Counted from the stretch's first letter, positions 39,009-48,455 are shown. The stretch: DNA of 64,000 bases from an uncultured Bacteroidales bacterium (GCA_944322815.1 CALUQB010000005.1:37450-101449), one strand, 5' to 3'. Made by a program: numbers and translations. The notes: a model not told the origin generated them from the sequence alone.

Positions 39009-39074
39009 ATTCGCTTTCGACCCCTGTCAGGGGGGATCTCACTCCTTCCGGTCGCGGTCACTTCGTGACTTTTG
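39009..39074 (-). repeat. Structured dispersed intergenic element, copy A
   Basis: Read on the minus strand this matches the plus strand at 49151-49212 over about 63 positions, with some ten differences and one gap by eye. It holds two hairpins: GTCAC-GAA-GTGAC (39069-39057) and CCCCTG-A-CAGGGG. Both stems are kept in copy B by paired changes. Confidence 0.75.
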
Positions 39075-39110
39075 CCACAGTCTCGCATGTCTAAACGCAT
39101 GGCAAATAAA

Positions 39111-39142
39111 TTTGTTCTCCTCTTGGCTTCTTCGTATCTTTG
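39111..39142 (+). promoter_or_regulatory. Promoter of the M20 dipeptidase gene
   Basis: TTTG (39111-39114), 20-base spacer, TATCTTTG (39135-39142), 25 bases before the ATG. Full pattern match. Confidence 0.75.
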
Positions 39143-39166
39143 TAAGGATACGTCAGTATAATAGCC

Positions 39167-40513
39167 ATGAAAGAATACATCGAAGCGAACAAGAACAGAT
39201 TTCTCGAAGAATTATTCTCCCTGCTGCGGATACCGTCCGTCAGCTCACTTGAAGAACACAAACCAGACATGCTCCGCTGTGCGGAACGGCTTGTGGAACT
39301 CCTGAAAGAGGCAGGAGCCGACCATGCGGAAGTTTACCCTACCTCAGGCCATCCGGTCGTTTATGCCTCCAGAATCATTGATCCTTCATTATCCACCGTC
39401 CTCGTCTACGGCCACTACGATGTCCAGCCTGTAGATCCTGTAGAGCTATGGAATTCGGATCCTTTCCAGCCGGAAATCCGTGACGGAGCCATCTATGCCC
39501 GCGGGGCCAATGATGACAAGGGGCAGCTCTTCATGCATGTCAAGGCCTTCGAGTATCTGCAGAAGACAGGCCGGCTCAGGCATAATGTCAAATTCATCCT
39601 CGAGGGTGAGGAGGAAATAGGCAGCCCTTCCCTGGCCGAATGGGCTTCGGGTCATAAGGATCTGCTTAAAGCGGATATCATCCTCGTATCCGATACAACC
39701 ATGATATCGGAACAGGTTCCTTCCATCAACTGCGGCATGCGCGGCCTTTCCTATCTGGAAATAAAAGTCACCGGTCCTGACAAGGACCTCCATTCCGGAC
39801 ATTACGGCGGAGCCGTAGCAAATCCTGTCAATGTCCTCTGCGACATGATATCCTCTTTGATCGACGGGGACGGCCGCATCACGGTGAAAGGATTCTACGA
39901 TGATGTGGTGGAACTCTCTGCAGAAGACAGGGCCAAGCTCGCCAGGGCGCCGTTCGACCTCGAAGAGTACAAGAAATTTCTGAAAATCGCCGAAGTCAAG
40001 GGTGAAAAGGGCTATACTACGCTGGAACGGACAGGCATAAGGCCTTGTCTGGATGTAAACGGTATCTGGGGCGGCTATACAGGTGAAGGTGCCAAGACCG
40101 TGCTTCCGTCCGAAGCCCATGCGAAGATTTCGATGAGGCTTGTGCCGGATCAGGACAGTGAGAAAATCACGGAACTTGTAGAGAAGCACATACTCTCCAT
40201 CGCCCCGCCGTATGTCAGGGTAGAGGTGAAACGTCATCATGGAGGCAACGGCTTCCTGATTCCGATATCCTCTCCTGCATACCAGGCAGCATCCAGGGCC
40301 ATGACGGAAGTCTACGGAGTCGAACCTGTTCCGAGCAGGGGAGGCGGCAGCATTCCGATTCTCGCGGACCTGCAGAAAATACTGGGCATAGACCCGCTTC
40401 TGATGGGATTCGGTCTGGAGCGCGATACCATCCATTCTCCGAATGAAAGTTATCTGCTCAGCCAGTTTTTCAAAGGCATTGAAGCCATCATCCTTTTTTA
40501 CCGATATTACTAA
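39167..40513 (+). CDS. M20 family dipeptidase
   Basis: 448 residues. Metal ligands and catalytic groups of the M20/ArgE/CPG2 clan: GHYDVQPVD (His, Asp near residue 86-88), ARGANDDKGQL (bridging Asp), LEGEEEIGSPSL (catalytic Glu), VSDTTM (Asp), and C-terminal ERDTIHSPNESY (His). The dimerisation lid domain lies between. This matches carnosinase-like/PepV-unrelated dipeptidases widespread in Bacteroidota. Cytoplasmic, no signal peptide. pyrF follows after 11 bases. Confidence 0.93.
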   Translation: MKEYIEANKNRFLEELFSLLRIPSVSSLEEHKPDMLRCAERLVELLKEAGADHAEVYPTSGHPVVYASRIIDPSLSTVLVYGHYDVQPVDPVELWNSDPFQPEIRDGAIYARGANDDKGQLFMHVKAFEYLQKTGRLRHNVKFILEGEEEIGSPSLAEWASGHKDLLKADIILVSDTTMISEQVPSINCGMRGLSYLEIKVTGPDKDLHSGHYGGAVANPVNVLCDMISSLIDGDGRITVKGFYDDVVELSAEDRAKLARAPFDLEEYKKFLKIAEVKGEKGYTTLERTGIRPCLDVNGIWGGYTGEGAKTVLPSEAHAKISMRLVPDQDSEKITELVEKHILSIAPPYVRVEVKRHHGGNGFLIPISSPAYQAASRAMTEVYGVEPVPSRGGGSIPILADLQKILGIDPLLMGFGLERDTIHSPNESYLLSQFFKGIEAIILFYRYY

Positions 40514-40524
40514 TACAAACCGAT

Positions 40525-41367
40525 ATGAACAGAGAACAGTTATACAAGCAGATTCAGACTAAAAAAACGATGCTGTGCGTGGGTCTGGATGTGGACTATG
40601 CGAAGATGCCGGAGCATATAAAAGGCCTTGCCTCTTCCGAAATAGCCGTAAAGGGCCATCTTTTCGGCGGCAAGACACGCTCCATCATCGAGTTCAACAA
40701 AGCCATCATCGATGCCACGGCTCCGTATTGTGTGGCATACAAGCCGAATCTGGCATTCTACGAATGCTACGGTGTGGACGGTACCAGAGCACTGGAGGCC
40801 ACGGTGGACTACATACGTACCACATATCCGGATATTTTCCTCATAGCCGATGCCAAAAGGGGTGACATAGGAAATACGGCCAGGATGTATGCGAAGGCTT
40901 TCTTCGAGACCATGGACTTCGATGCCGTCACGCTTTCACCGTACATGGGACAGGACAGCATCCTTCCGTTCCTGGAATACAAGGACAAATGGGCGATAGT
41001 GCTGGCTCTGACATCGAATGCATCTGCGGTCCAGTACCAGCTGGCGGAGAAAGACGGGAAACCTCTGTACAGGGCAGTCATAGAAGACATGATGTCCATA
41101 TCCACTCCAGACAACATGATGTTTGTCGTAGGAGCGACCAAGGCAGAAAAACTCGCTGAAATCCGTTCATTCTGTCCGGACAATTTCCTGCTTGTCCCTG
41201 GCGTTGGCGCACAGGGCGGTTCGGCGGAAGAAGTGATGAAATACGGTGCCAATGACATGGGCGGTCTTCTCATCAATTCCTCACGCGGGGTCCTTTACGC
41301 AGACTCTACTCCGAATTTCGCCAAGGCGGCTGCCAAAGTGGCGTCCGAGACAGCGAGAATCCTGTAG
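40525..41367 (+). CDS. pyrF: Orotidine 5'-phosphate decarboxylase
   Basis: 280 residues, of the longer type (PyrF subfamily 2). LCVGLDVDYAKMP at the N terminus, KPNLAFYECYG, catalytic DAKRGDIGNTARMYAKAFF (about 109-127), and VPGVGAQGG (phosphate loop). It catalyses the last step of UMP synthesis. Likely co-transcribed with the dipeptidase gene. Confidence 0.95.
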   Translation: MNREQLYKQIQTKKTMLCVGLDVDYAKMPEHIKGLASSEIAVKGHLFGGKTRSIIEFNKAIIDATAPYCVAYKPNLAFYECYGVDGTRALEATVDYIRTTYPDIFLIADAKRGDIGNTARMYAKAFFETMDFDAVTLSPYMGQDSILPFLEYKDKWAIVLALTSNASAVQYQLAEKDGKPLYRAVIEDMMSISTPDNMMFVVGATKAEKLAEIRSFCPDNFLLVPGVGAQGGSAEEVMKYGANDMGGLLINSSRGVLYADSTPNFAKAAAKVASETARIL

Positions 41368-41373
41368 TCCCGG

Positions 41374-42216
41374 TCATTCTTCGAATCTGGAACGGATTCC
41401 TTTCGGAGTCAGCCCCGTATTGTCCTTGATGAATTTTGAAAAATGCGACGGGGTGGCGAATCCCAGCTCATAGCTGATCTGCTGGATCGTCATCCCGCTT
41501 GTTCTGAGCAGGTGTCTGGCCGCGGCCAGAGTATAGTCATCTATCCATGCGGAAGCGTTTCTGCCCGTAGTCTCCTTTATGACTACCGACAGGTATTTGG
41601 GGGTGATGTTCATCAGGGAGGCATAGTATTCTACCTTGCGGCTTGATCTGACATTCTGTTCTACAAGCCGTATGAACCTGCTTGCCATTTCTTCCTTGTG
41701 TCTGTCTTTGTTCCGCATGTTGTTTCCCGGTTCATGGAGCATGATGTTGCAGGCTTCGTAAAACAGGATATTCAGATAGTTCCGGATTATCTGCATTTTG
41801 AAGAAATTGTCCTCTTTCTTGATGAAGTTTTTAAGGTAACCGTGTATGTCACAGCACATTTTCATCTTTATTGAGTCGATTTCGTGCAGGGGCTGTTCGT
41901 GCAGAAGCCGCTGGAAGTATATCCTGATGACACCTTGGACCAGCTTGTCGAATAGAGTGTCGGATATCGCTATGATATGGACCTTGAAGTCCTCGCTTTT
42001 GTCCGTGTAGTAGAACGGTGTTCCTGCCCCGATGACTATAAAGGAATTTTTTGACAGAATATAGTCATTGAACCGGACATTGAATCTGGCCATTCCTTCA
42101 GTGCAAAGCATAATGATAATTGTCTTTGAGAAGAAAAACTTGTCAATAGACGACACTGGCTGGTTATATTCAATGTCTCCCGAATAATTGTCGTATATTC
42201 CGATGTGCTCTTCCAT
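41374..42216 (-). CDS. AraC-family transcriptional regulator
   Basis: 280 residues from the ATG at 42216 (MEEHIGIYDNYSGD); the open frame to 42342 adds a hydrophobic stretch encoded by AT-rich leader DNA and is unlikely to be translated. The N-terminal part is a cupin-like sensor region (FFFSKTIIIMLCTEGMARF..SFIVIGAGTPFYYT). The C-terminal ~100 residues hold two helix-turn-helix motifs: VEYYASLMNITPKYLSVVIKETTG and MTIQQISYELGFATPSHFSKFIKDNTG-TPKGIR. Divergent from the outer-membrane protein and nucleotidase genes, so these are its likely targets. Its codons are more AT-rich than those of pyrF. Confidence 0.9.
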   Translation of the reverse strand: MEEHIGIYDNYSGDIEYNQPVSSIDKFFFSKTIIIMLCTEGMARFNVRFNDYILSKNSFIVIGAGTPFYYTDKSEDFKVHIIAISDTLFDKLVQGVIRIYFQRLLHEQPLHEIDSIKMKMCCDIHGYLKNFIKKEDNFFKMQIIRNYLNILFYEACNIMLHEPGNNMRNKDRHKEEMASRFIRLVEQNVRSSRKVEYYASLMNITPKYLSVVIKETTGRNASAWIDDYTLAAARHLLRTSGMTIQQISYELGFATPSHFSKFIKDNTGLTPKGIRSRFEE

Positions 42217-42362
42217 TATCTGAAAAAATTTCCGTAAATATATTAAAAAAAGGAAAATTATGACAGAATCTGAGCTATGTGTTATAGATTTTCCGGAAAT
42301 TTTATGTAAACTTTGCATAGTCATTAGGACACACACATTCAATTCTAATATTTTCTTTTCAG

Positions 42363-42390
42363 GCAGGCTCAGGATTGTTCTTTAGCCTGC
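42363..42390. other. Hairpin in the divergent regulatory region
   Basis: GCAGGCT and AGCCTGC (7 bp) around a 14-base loop, upstream of the predicted promoter at 42419, followed on the plus strand by a T-rich run. It lies between divergent genes, so an operator or a structure in the AraC leader are both possible. The rest of 42217-42418 is AT-rich with no gene. Confidence 0.35.
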
Positions 42391-42418
42391 TTTCCTTTTG
42401 TTTTCAGCGGCCGATTAT

Positions 42419-42449
42419 TTTGAAGATTTCCTCCGATGTCTTAACTTTG
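42419..42449 (+). promoter_or_regulatory. Promoter of the outer-membrane protein / nucleotidase pair
   Basis: TTTG (42419-42422), 19-base spacer, TAACTTTG (42442-42449), 23 bases before ATG 42472. Confidence 0.7.
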
Positions 42450-42471
42450 TCTGCCTGATGATTGAAAAGAC

Positions 42472-43656
42472 ATGTACAGAATTATGAAATTGGCTTCAGC
42501 CGCAGTCTTGTTCGTGAATATTGCCGTGACGGCAGCTGCAGCCGGGCAGGGCAGGCAGCCATTGCCGGAACCGGCACCGGAAAATAGCGGTCCGGCAGAG
42601 TTTTCGCCGCGTCCGCATTTCGTCTATGATGTCGGTTTCGAGTTCAATTTCGACAACAGGGAGTATGGCGGAGGTGAATATTCTCCGTCCATGACAGTTC
42701 TCGGGGCGAGACTGACACCTTCGGTCGGAATCCGCATGGATGCTTCTCCAGCCTCCGTACATAGTCTCATGCTGGGAATCGATGTCATGAAGGATTTCGG
42801 ATCGGATGCGCGTACGGAAGATCTTTTCAGAGAACTGACATTCTATTACAAGTGGGAGAAGGATTTCGGCAGGACCGGCATGACTCTCACGGCAGGAGTA
42901 TTTCCACGCAGCGAAATGCGGGGCTCTTACTCCACAGCATTCTTCTCGGATTATGTCAGATTCTACGACCCGAACCTCGAAGGGCTCATACTCAGGTTTC
43001 GCAGGCCGTCTGCCGGATATGAGATAGGATGTGACTGGATGGGGCAGTACGGTGATACCAGGAGGGAGCGTTTCATGATATTTTCCAGCGGGGAAGCCCG
43101 TCTGGCTGACCGTATCCTCGTACTGGGCTATTCCGGCTACATGTACCATTATGCCGGCTCCCGTGAAGTCCGGGGCGTGGTGGACAATATCCTGCTGAAT
43201 CCGTATGTCGGGGCGGATCTGTCTGCGAGGACAGGCCTTCAGGACCTGAGTTTCCGGCTTGGCTGGCTTCAGTCCATGCAGAATGACAGGCGTAACATAG
43301 GCCGTTACGTTTTCCCTGCCGGAGGTGAATTCCATTTCAAAATCAGGAACTGGAATGTCAGCGTGGAAAACCGTCTGTTCTACGGCCGCGACCTGATGCC
43401 GTACTATGATTCATCAGATGCTGCCGGTCATGTGTACGCCGACGGACTTTATTTCGGGGATCCGTTCTACCATCTTCGCAGAGGAGGAGAGGATACGGGG
43501 ATCTATGACCGGCTTGAACTATGTTACGAGCCGCAAATAGCGGATTTTATCCGTCTCCGCATCTCTGCAGTCCTTCATTTCCACGGCAGCGGCTTTTCAG
43601 GCTGGCAGCAGATGGTATCGCTTCTTTTTGACCTCCCGGACTCGTGGAAAAAATGA
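42472..43656 (+). CDS. Putative outer-membrane beta-barrel protein, unknown function
   Basis: 394 residues; signal peptide with hydrophobic core SAAVLFVNIAVTAAAA (start may be ATG 42472 or 42484). A proline-rich linker (QPLPEPAPENSGPAEFSPRP) precedes amphipathic strands such as GFEFNFDNREYGGGEYSP, MTLTAGVFPRSEMRGSYS and FRLGWLQSMQNDRRNIGRY, and the chain ends VSLLFDLPDSWKK. The pattern suggests a 14-18 strand barrel. I do not recognise a named family. It begins a two-gene unit with the nucleotidase lipoprotein, so it could be a surface or porin-like partner for nucleotide-derived substrates; that is inference. Confidence 0.72.
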   Translation: MYRIMKLASAAVLFVNIAVTAAAAGQGRQPLPEPAPENSGPAEFSPRPHFVYDVGFEFNFDNREYGGGEYSPSMTVLGARLTPSVGIRMDASPASVHSLMLGIDVMKDFGSDARTEDLFRELTFYYKWEKDFGRTGMTLTAGVFPRSEMRGSYSTAFFSDYVRFYDPNLEGLILRFRRPSAGYEIGCDWMGQYGDTRRERFMIFSSGEARLADRILVLGYSGYMYHYAGSREVRGVVDNILLNPYVGADLSARTGLQDLSFRLGWLQSMQNDRRNIGRYVFPAGGEFHFKIRNWNVSVENRLFYGRDLMPYYDSSDAAGHVYADGLYFGDPFYHLRRGGEDTGIYDRLELCYEPQIADFIRLRISAVLHFHGSGFSGWQQMVSLLFDLPDSWKK

Positions 43657-43692
43657 TTTGCCCGCATGAAACCAGTTACAAATTCCAATACA

Positions 43693-45504
43693 ATGAGAAA
43701 ACATCTTTATCTTCTGTTCCTTCTGCCGGTCCTGCTTCTGTCATGCGGTCCGGAAGACGGGACTTACAGCTTCTGGATCTGTACCACGAATGACGTCCAC
43801 GGGCGGTATTTCGACTCTCTTTATGTAGACAGCGCCACGGCAGGCTCCCTTCTGGCAGTATCCGCGACTGTGGACAGTGTCAGGAAAGCCGTCGGACCGC
43901 AGAACCTTATCCTCGTCGATGTGGGAGACTGCGTCCAGGGTGACAATGCATCCTATTACTACAACTATGTCGACACCCTTTCACCGCATCTCTATGCACG
44001 CATGGTGGATTATATGGGCTATGACGCGGTAGTGGTGGGAAACCACGATATCGAAGCCGGACATCCTGTCTATGACAGGCTCGGGAAGGAACTCGGGTGT
44101 CCGCTGCTCGCGGCCAATGCAGTCAGGACTTCCGACGGGAAGCCGTATTTCCAGGACTATCTCGTGACAGTCAGGGAAGGATTCAGGATAGCCATCATCG
44201 GATTCACGAATCCGAACATAAAGAACTGGCTGTCTCCGGAACTCTGGAGCGGTATGGAATTCAAGTCCCTGATTCCTTATGTGCAGGAGTATGTGGACCA
44301 GGTCAGAAAGAGGGAGAAGCCCGATATCGTCATCGTGGCTGCCCATGTCGGCACAGGTCCGGGACTTGATCCTGAAGGGATCGCTGCAGTCAGAGGTCTT
44401 GAATCCGGCTCTTCAGACCGGGCACAGGCTGAGAAAGCCGGCTCGGCCAATATCGAAAGTCAGGGCAAGGCCTTGCTCCAGACCCTTGACGGCGTGGATT
44501 TCGTACTCTGCGCGCACGACCATTCTCCGGCTGTGATCCAGTCGGACTCCATTTGCCTGATAAATTCCGGCAGTCATTGCCGCAATGTCGGGTTCGGCCG
44601 TATCGACCTGACGGTCAATGACGGCAAGATCGTATCCAAGTCATGTTCTGCGTCTCTGATACCAGTCCGCAAGGACCATGTCGATACAGCCATGCGTTCG
44701 CTTTTCCGCCCGGACTATGAGGCTGTCAAGGCCTTTACCGTGAAGCCCGTAGGCAAACTGGAAATTCCTCTGGTGACCCGCGACTCATATACCGGGATGT
44801 CTCCGTACATAGACTTCATCCATTCCGTAAGTCTCGGCTGCGAGCCTGCGCAGATATCATTTGCCGCTCCTCTGACTTACGATGGCGTCATAGAGCCGGG
44901 AACCCTCGTGTACAACGATCTGTTCAAGATATATCCTTTCGAAAACCAGCTTTTCGTGGTCAGGATGACAGGGCGGGAGATCCGGAACTATCTTGAATAT
45001 TCGTATGATTCCTGGATCAATACTGTCTCCGGCCTTCCCGGCGAGCATCTGCTTAAAATCGAAAACAGACCTGATCCGAGGACCGGAAGCAGCAGGTGGT
45101 CCTTTACAGGAAGGGCTTATAATTTCGATTCGGCGGCCGGACTTGTCTACGATGTGGATGTGCGCAAGCCTAAGGGAGAACGGGTGATCATCAGATCGCT
45201 TGCCTCCGGAGAGACTTTCGATATGGACAGTACGTATTGCGTGGCCATGACGTCATACAGGGCCAGCGGCGGCGGAGGCATCATGAGGGAAGGTGCCGGC
45301 ATAGATACTGACCGGATAGACGAGAGGGTAGTGGCCAGGTATCCTGAAATCAGGGATATCATTTACGATGCCATACTTGAGGCAGGGACATTGACTTCCG
45401 GAAATATTTATGACCGGAATACCATGGGATACTGGTCATTCATCCCTTCCGAAATGGTCGGACCTCTTCTCGAAAAGGATATGGAACTCGTATTCGGAGA
45501 ATAG
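43693..45504 (+). CDS. 5'-nucleotidase / metallophosphatase lipoprotein (UshA/NT5E-like)
   Basis: 603 residues from ATG 43693; MRKHLYLLFLLPVLLLSC is a lipoprotein signal with Cys18, whereas the frame from 43666 adds nine residues before it. The calcineurin-like domain shows TTNDVHGRYF, VDVGDCVQGDN, GNHDIEAG, AAHVG and AHDHSP, a complete dimetal set. The C-terminal 5'-nucleotidase domain (about 350-560) has the substrate-binding segments GVIEPGTLVYNDLFKIYPFENQLFVVRMTG and ASGGGGIMREG. Anchored to a membrane, it would dephosphorylate external nucleotides. Follows the barrel gene by 36 bases. Confidence 0.92.
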   Translation: MRKHLYLLFLLPVLLLSCGPEDGTYSFWICTTNDVHGRYFDSLYVDSATAGSLLAVSATVDSVRKAVGPQNLILVDVGDCVQGDNASYYYNYVDTLSPHLYARMVDYMGYDAVVVGNHDIEAGHPVYDRLGKELGCPLLAANAVRTSDGKPYFQDYLVTVREGFRIAIIGFTNPNIKNWLSPELWSGMEFKSLIPYVQEYVDQVRKREKPDIVIVAAHVGTGPGLDPEGIAAVRGLESGSSDRAQAEKAGSANIESQGKALLQTLDGVDFVLCAHDHSPAVIQSDSICLINSGSHCRNVGFGRIDLTVNDGKIVSKSCSASLIPVRKDHVDTAMRSLFRPDYEAVKAFTVKPVGKLEIPLVTRDSYTGMSPYIDFIHSVSLGCEPAQISFAAPLTYDGVIEPGTLVYNDLFKIYPFENQLFVVRMTGREIRNYLEYSYDSWINTVSGLPGEHLLKIENRPDPRTGSSRWSFTGRAYNFDSAAGLVYDVDVRKPKGERVIIRSLASGETFDMDSTYCVAMTSYRASGGGGIMREGAGIDTDRIDERVVARYPEIRDIIYDAILEAGTLTSGNIYDRNTMGYWSFIPSEMVGPLLEKDMELVFGE

Positions 45505-45605
45505 TTGCCGTCCCGGTTGCGGTTTTCAGTGCCGTTTCCGGATGCTCTGATTCAAAAAACCGGAAAAATGATTTTAAATTTGTGCAAAATGTTTTGATTT
45601 TGTGT

Positions 45606-45642
45606 AAAGGCGGCATACTTCGTTTCGTGGTTTGCCGCCTTT
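45606..45642. terminator. Hairpin after the nucleotidase gene
   Basis: AAAGGCGGC (45606-45614) and GCCGCCTTT (45634-45642) form a perfect 9-bp stem. No long T run follows, so termination is only probable; it also sits 36 bases before the small-protein gene. Confidence 0.5.
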
Positions 45643-45678
45643 GTCTTATCTTGGTCAGATAATCAAAACACTAGAACT

Positions 45679-45849
45679 ATGACAAAATCAGACATCGGAT
45701 TTGACCGGGGGGAGGTAGGATACAGCGCCCCGGCATTCAGAATCATCAGCGTCAAGGCTGAAAAGGGTTTCGCATCTTCACCGGATCCGGAATATGACTG
45801 GACCGACGGTATCTTGAATGATGACGACTGGAATCATGTAGGGTATTGA
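45679..45849 (+). CDS. Small protein upstream of a surface lipoprotein, paralogue of 51030-51158
   Basis: 56 codons from ATG 45679: MTKSDIGFDRGEVGYSAPAFRI, then IISVKAEKGFASSPDPEY and an acidic, Trp-rich end (DWTDGILNDDDWNHVGY). No signal peptide. It shares the pattern Y-x-[AS]-P-x-x-R-x-x-x-V-K-x-E-x-GFA-x-S with the small protein at 51030-51158, and both are encoded just upstream of an MKK-lipoprotein gene (22 bases here). The family resembles the short acidic-tailed proteins scattered near surface-protein genes in Bacteroidales, whose function is unknown. A GGAGG run in codons 11-12 is not in start position. Confidence 0.7.
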   Translation: MTKSDIGFDRGEVGYSAPAFRIISVKAEKGFASSPDPEYDWTDGILNDDDWNHVGY

Positions 45850-45871
45850 TATTAAAGAAGGAGTTGTCATC

Positions 45872-48388
45872 ATGAAGAAAATGATTTTCGCTGGTCTTGC
45901 CCTCGGGCTCGTGACCATGGTTTCATGCCAGAAAGAACTCACGGAAAACAGTATCGGGACCGCTGTCCCTCAAATCACAAAGACCGTTTATGTCGAAGGC
46001 AACCGGTGGCTGCCTGATACCGGTACCAGGACTGCCTATACGCCCGGAACCGGTGTGGACTGGACAGGAAACGAGACTTTTGCCATTTACTACGGAGATC
46101 CTGACAAGGCTGCTACGGCTACGTCTGAAAACAAGTACATGCAGAAAGCTACCGACGTGACCGCTCTCGGCGGTGGAAAATATTCTTTCAAGCATGAGGA
46201 TCTGGGAATCAGTGCTTACGATTATTCCGTGATTGTGCCTGATATCGCTACGACAGGACTTCAGGGGGCCGGAAAGTCCGCTACATTCAAGCTCTCTCCT
46301 GTACAGACTCCAGGGGCAAACACTTATGACCCGAACTATGACATCCTCTTCGGCCAGGGTGCATTCGGAGTGGCTCCTGCCGAGGAACTTGAAATAACCA
46401 GATTCAAGAGGGTGACTGCCCCTCTGCGTCTGAGCCTTTCCGACGGAGCAGGTGTCATAGGTGACGAGAAAATCCATGCCGCTACCATCAGCTTTTCCCA
46501 GGCTGCTGCCGGTCAGAACGGCTTTGCCGGAACGCTGTATCTGAATTTCGGCTACGAATATGAGGACTGCAAGGTGAACAGTTTCACAGCTCCGTCAAGT
46601 TCCGTGACGGCGGTATATGCCGAAGGACTTTCCAAGGACGGAAGCATCTGGCCTGTATGGTATTCTGTCCATCCTGCAACATTCGATGCAGGCGGTGAAC
46701 TTACCGTCACAGTGACTACAGGGACGAAAACCATATCCAGGACGGTGGTCATGGCTTCGGAGGCTTCCATACAGGCTGATATCCTGAATGATCTGTCTTT
46801 CGACATTTCAGGAGAAGGATATACTGAGGCAGAGTCTCTCTACTGGGACTTCACCGCTCTGGAAAGCCTTTCATCCCAGCTGACGGCAAGTGACGGAAAC
46901 CCGTATAACTGGGGCTTTGAAAGTTGTCAGATATGGAACGGAAATGATGCTTCAGGCATTCTCCCATCTTCGCTCAGGGCAAATGCCAATGACGGTCAGA
47001 TCACACTTCCGACCATAGCAGGCAAGCAGATTTCGAAGATCAGGCTTTATGCCCATCCTAATAATACCACATCGGACAATACCATATCTCTGAATGGCGC
47101 TGCCGGACTCAATTTCAACAGTTATGCGGTCAATACGGATACGGGAAACAGCGGTGTACTCGAAATCACAGTGCCGGAAGACCAGTACGGCCAGCCTTTG
47201 ATCCTGACTGCCGGAAGCAAATTCGCTGCATTTGACGGTATTGCCCTTGAATTTATCGAAGGGGCAGAGCTTCCGGAAGCCGATGAAAATGACTATTACG
47301 ATCTCTTCACTAAAGGATATGATATAGAAATCAACGGTGAGGTTTATAATAATGGTTCCTATACGGCGAGATTGATTAATATTGCTGATCTGACAGCACA
47401 GGATATCAATGCTGATGCAATAACTAATGGAATATTGTTTATCGATTCTGAGGGGCAGACGGAAGTAAAGGTCTTTACCAAAGAGGAGTCGGTGATGACT
47501 CCTGGGAATGCCCAGAGTGTTATTTTGATTGGGCGCTATAAAAATACACAGCCTGAAATGCAGTTCTTCTCCCAATATAAATTACGTGGGACAGGGGAGT
47601 CTACTACTGTCTTCAAAAATCTCCATATTGTTGCCGGCCACAATACTTCGTTGGTAAACAGCGAAACGGGATACCCTGGTACTAATTTGATAGTGGAAGA
47701 CTGTACGATTGATGCGACTGCTACCAGATATGTATTCTATGATGCAGCTAATGATGGTTCGTATGGCAGTATATGTATCAACAATAGTATAGTTGAGTTG
47801 AATTCAGAGGCAACGAACAATCCAAGTGTCATCGCTTTGTCAACGAATGAAAAGAAAACTGTATATGGTCCTGATATGGCAGTTACTATGACCAATTCTG
47901 TGGTTTATGCTGCAAGCCCTGTCCAGGCATTCATAGTAAATCTTGGCGATGGAAAACCAGAGCATGACATTTTTGATGGTTACAATGCAAATCTGAATGT
48001 GTCAGGTAATACATTCTACAATATTTGGCAGCCGAATATTCTCGTCAGAGGCCAGGTGTTCCGGAATTTTACGGTTGACATGAATGTTGCGAGCTATAAC
48101 ACATCGGAAGTCGTTGCAAAACCTTCCAATTTGGCCTGTGTGTATAAATCAGCAGAGACGTCCAGCATTTCTGGAAACTATTTGTTCACTGACGCGGAAG
48201 CAGGTAAACAGTGGAATATAGTTCATAGCAACTCTATTGTAAAAGCAGGCGAAGGGAATTCAAGGAATCCGGAGACTAATCCATATCAGTCAGAAAATAT
48301 CGAGACCGGTTACTTCCCGATCAACACTTCGGTAGTGACAAACGGAGCCGGAGCAGACTATGATACGAAATACTGGATACGGAAATGA
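45872..48388 (+). CDS. Large surface lipoprotein: fimbrillin-like region plus beta-helix domain
   Basis: 838 residues. Lipobox LVTMVSC (Cys19), MKK start. Residues about 35-320 resemble fimbrillin/Mfa-like beta-sandwich proteins (RTAYTPGTGVDWTGNETFAIYYG, ITRFKRVTAPLRLSLSD). About 325-455 is a second beta domain (YWDFTALESLSSQLTASDG...). About 465-800 is repetitive and beta-helix-like (FKNLHIVAGHNTSLV, LIVEDCTIDATATRYVFYDA, NVSGNTFYNIW), as in DUF4957/DUF5123 proteins near polysaccharide loci. No catalytic residues are evident. DNA from about 47330 to 48290 is clearly more AT-rich, with different codon choice than the first half. Preceded by the small protein gene. Confidence 0.78.
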   Translation: MKKMIFAGLALGLVTMVSCQKELTENSIGTAVPQITKTVYVEGNRWLPDTGTRTAYTPGTGVDWTGNETFAIYYGDPDKAATATSENKYMQKATDVTALGGGKYSFKHEDLGISAYDYSVIVPDIATTGLQGAGKSATFKLSPVQTPGANTYDPNYDILFGQGAFGVAPAEELEITRFKRVTAPLRLSLSDGAGVIGDEKIHAATISFSQAAAGQNGFAGTLYLNFGYEYEDCKVNSFTAPSSSVTAVYAEGLSKDGSIWPVWYSVHPATFDAGGELTVTVTTGTKTISRTVVMASEASIQADILNDLSFDISGEGYTEAESLYWDFTALESLSSQLTASDGNPYNWGFESCQIWNGNDASGILPSSLRANANDGQITLPTIAGKQISKIRLYAHPNNTTSDNTISLNGAAGLNFNSYAVNTDTGNSGVLEITVPEDQYGQPLILTAGSKFAAFDGIALEFIEGAELPEADENDYYDLFTKGYDIEINGEVYNNGSYTARLINIADLTAQDINADAITNGILFIDSEGQTEVKVFTKEESVMTPGNAQSVILIGRYKNTQPEMQFFSQYKLRGTGESTTVFKNLHIVAGHNTSLVNSETGYPGTNLIVEDCTIDATATRYVFYDAANDGSYGSICINNSIVELNSEATNNPSVIALSTNEKKTVYGPDMAVTMTNSVVYAASPVQAFIVNLGDGKPEHDIFDGYNANLNVSGNTFYNIWQPNILVRGQVFRNFTVDMNVASYNTSEVVAKPSNLACVYKSAETSSISGNYLFTDAEAGKQWNIVHSNSIVKAGEGNSRNPETNPYQSENIETGYFPINTSVVTNGAGADYDTKYWIRK

Positions 48389-48455
48389 TTTGCATTAATT
48401 CAGTTATTGTTGAGATGAATAAGATTCTTTTGCATTAGTTTAACGTGCTTATGTG

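Noticed and set aside
39446-40435. 329-codon frame antisense to the M20 dipeptidase
   Set aside because: Shadow of a gene with complete metal-binding motifs.
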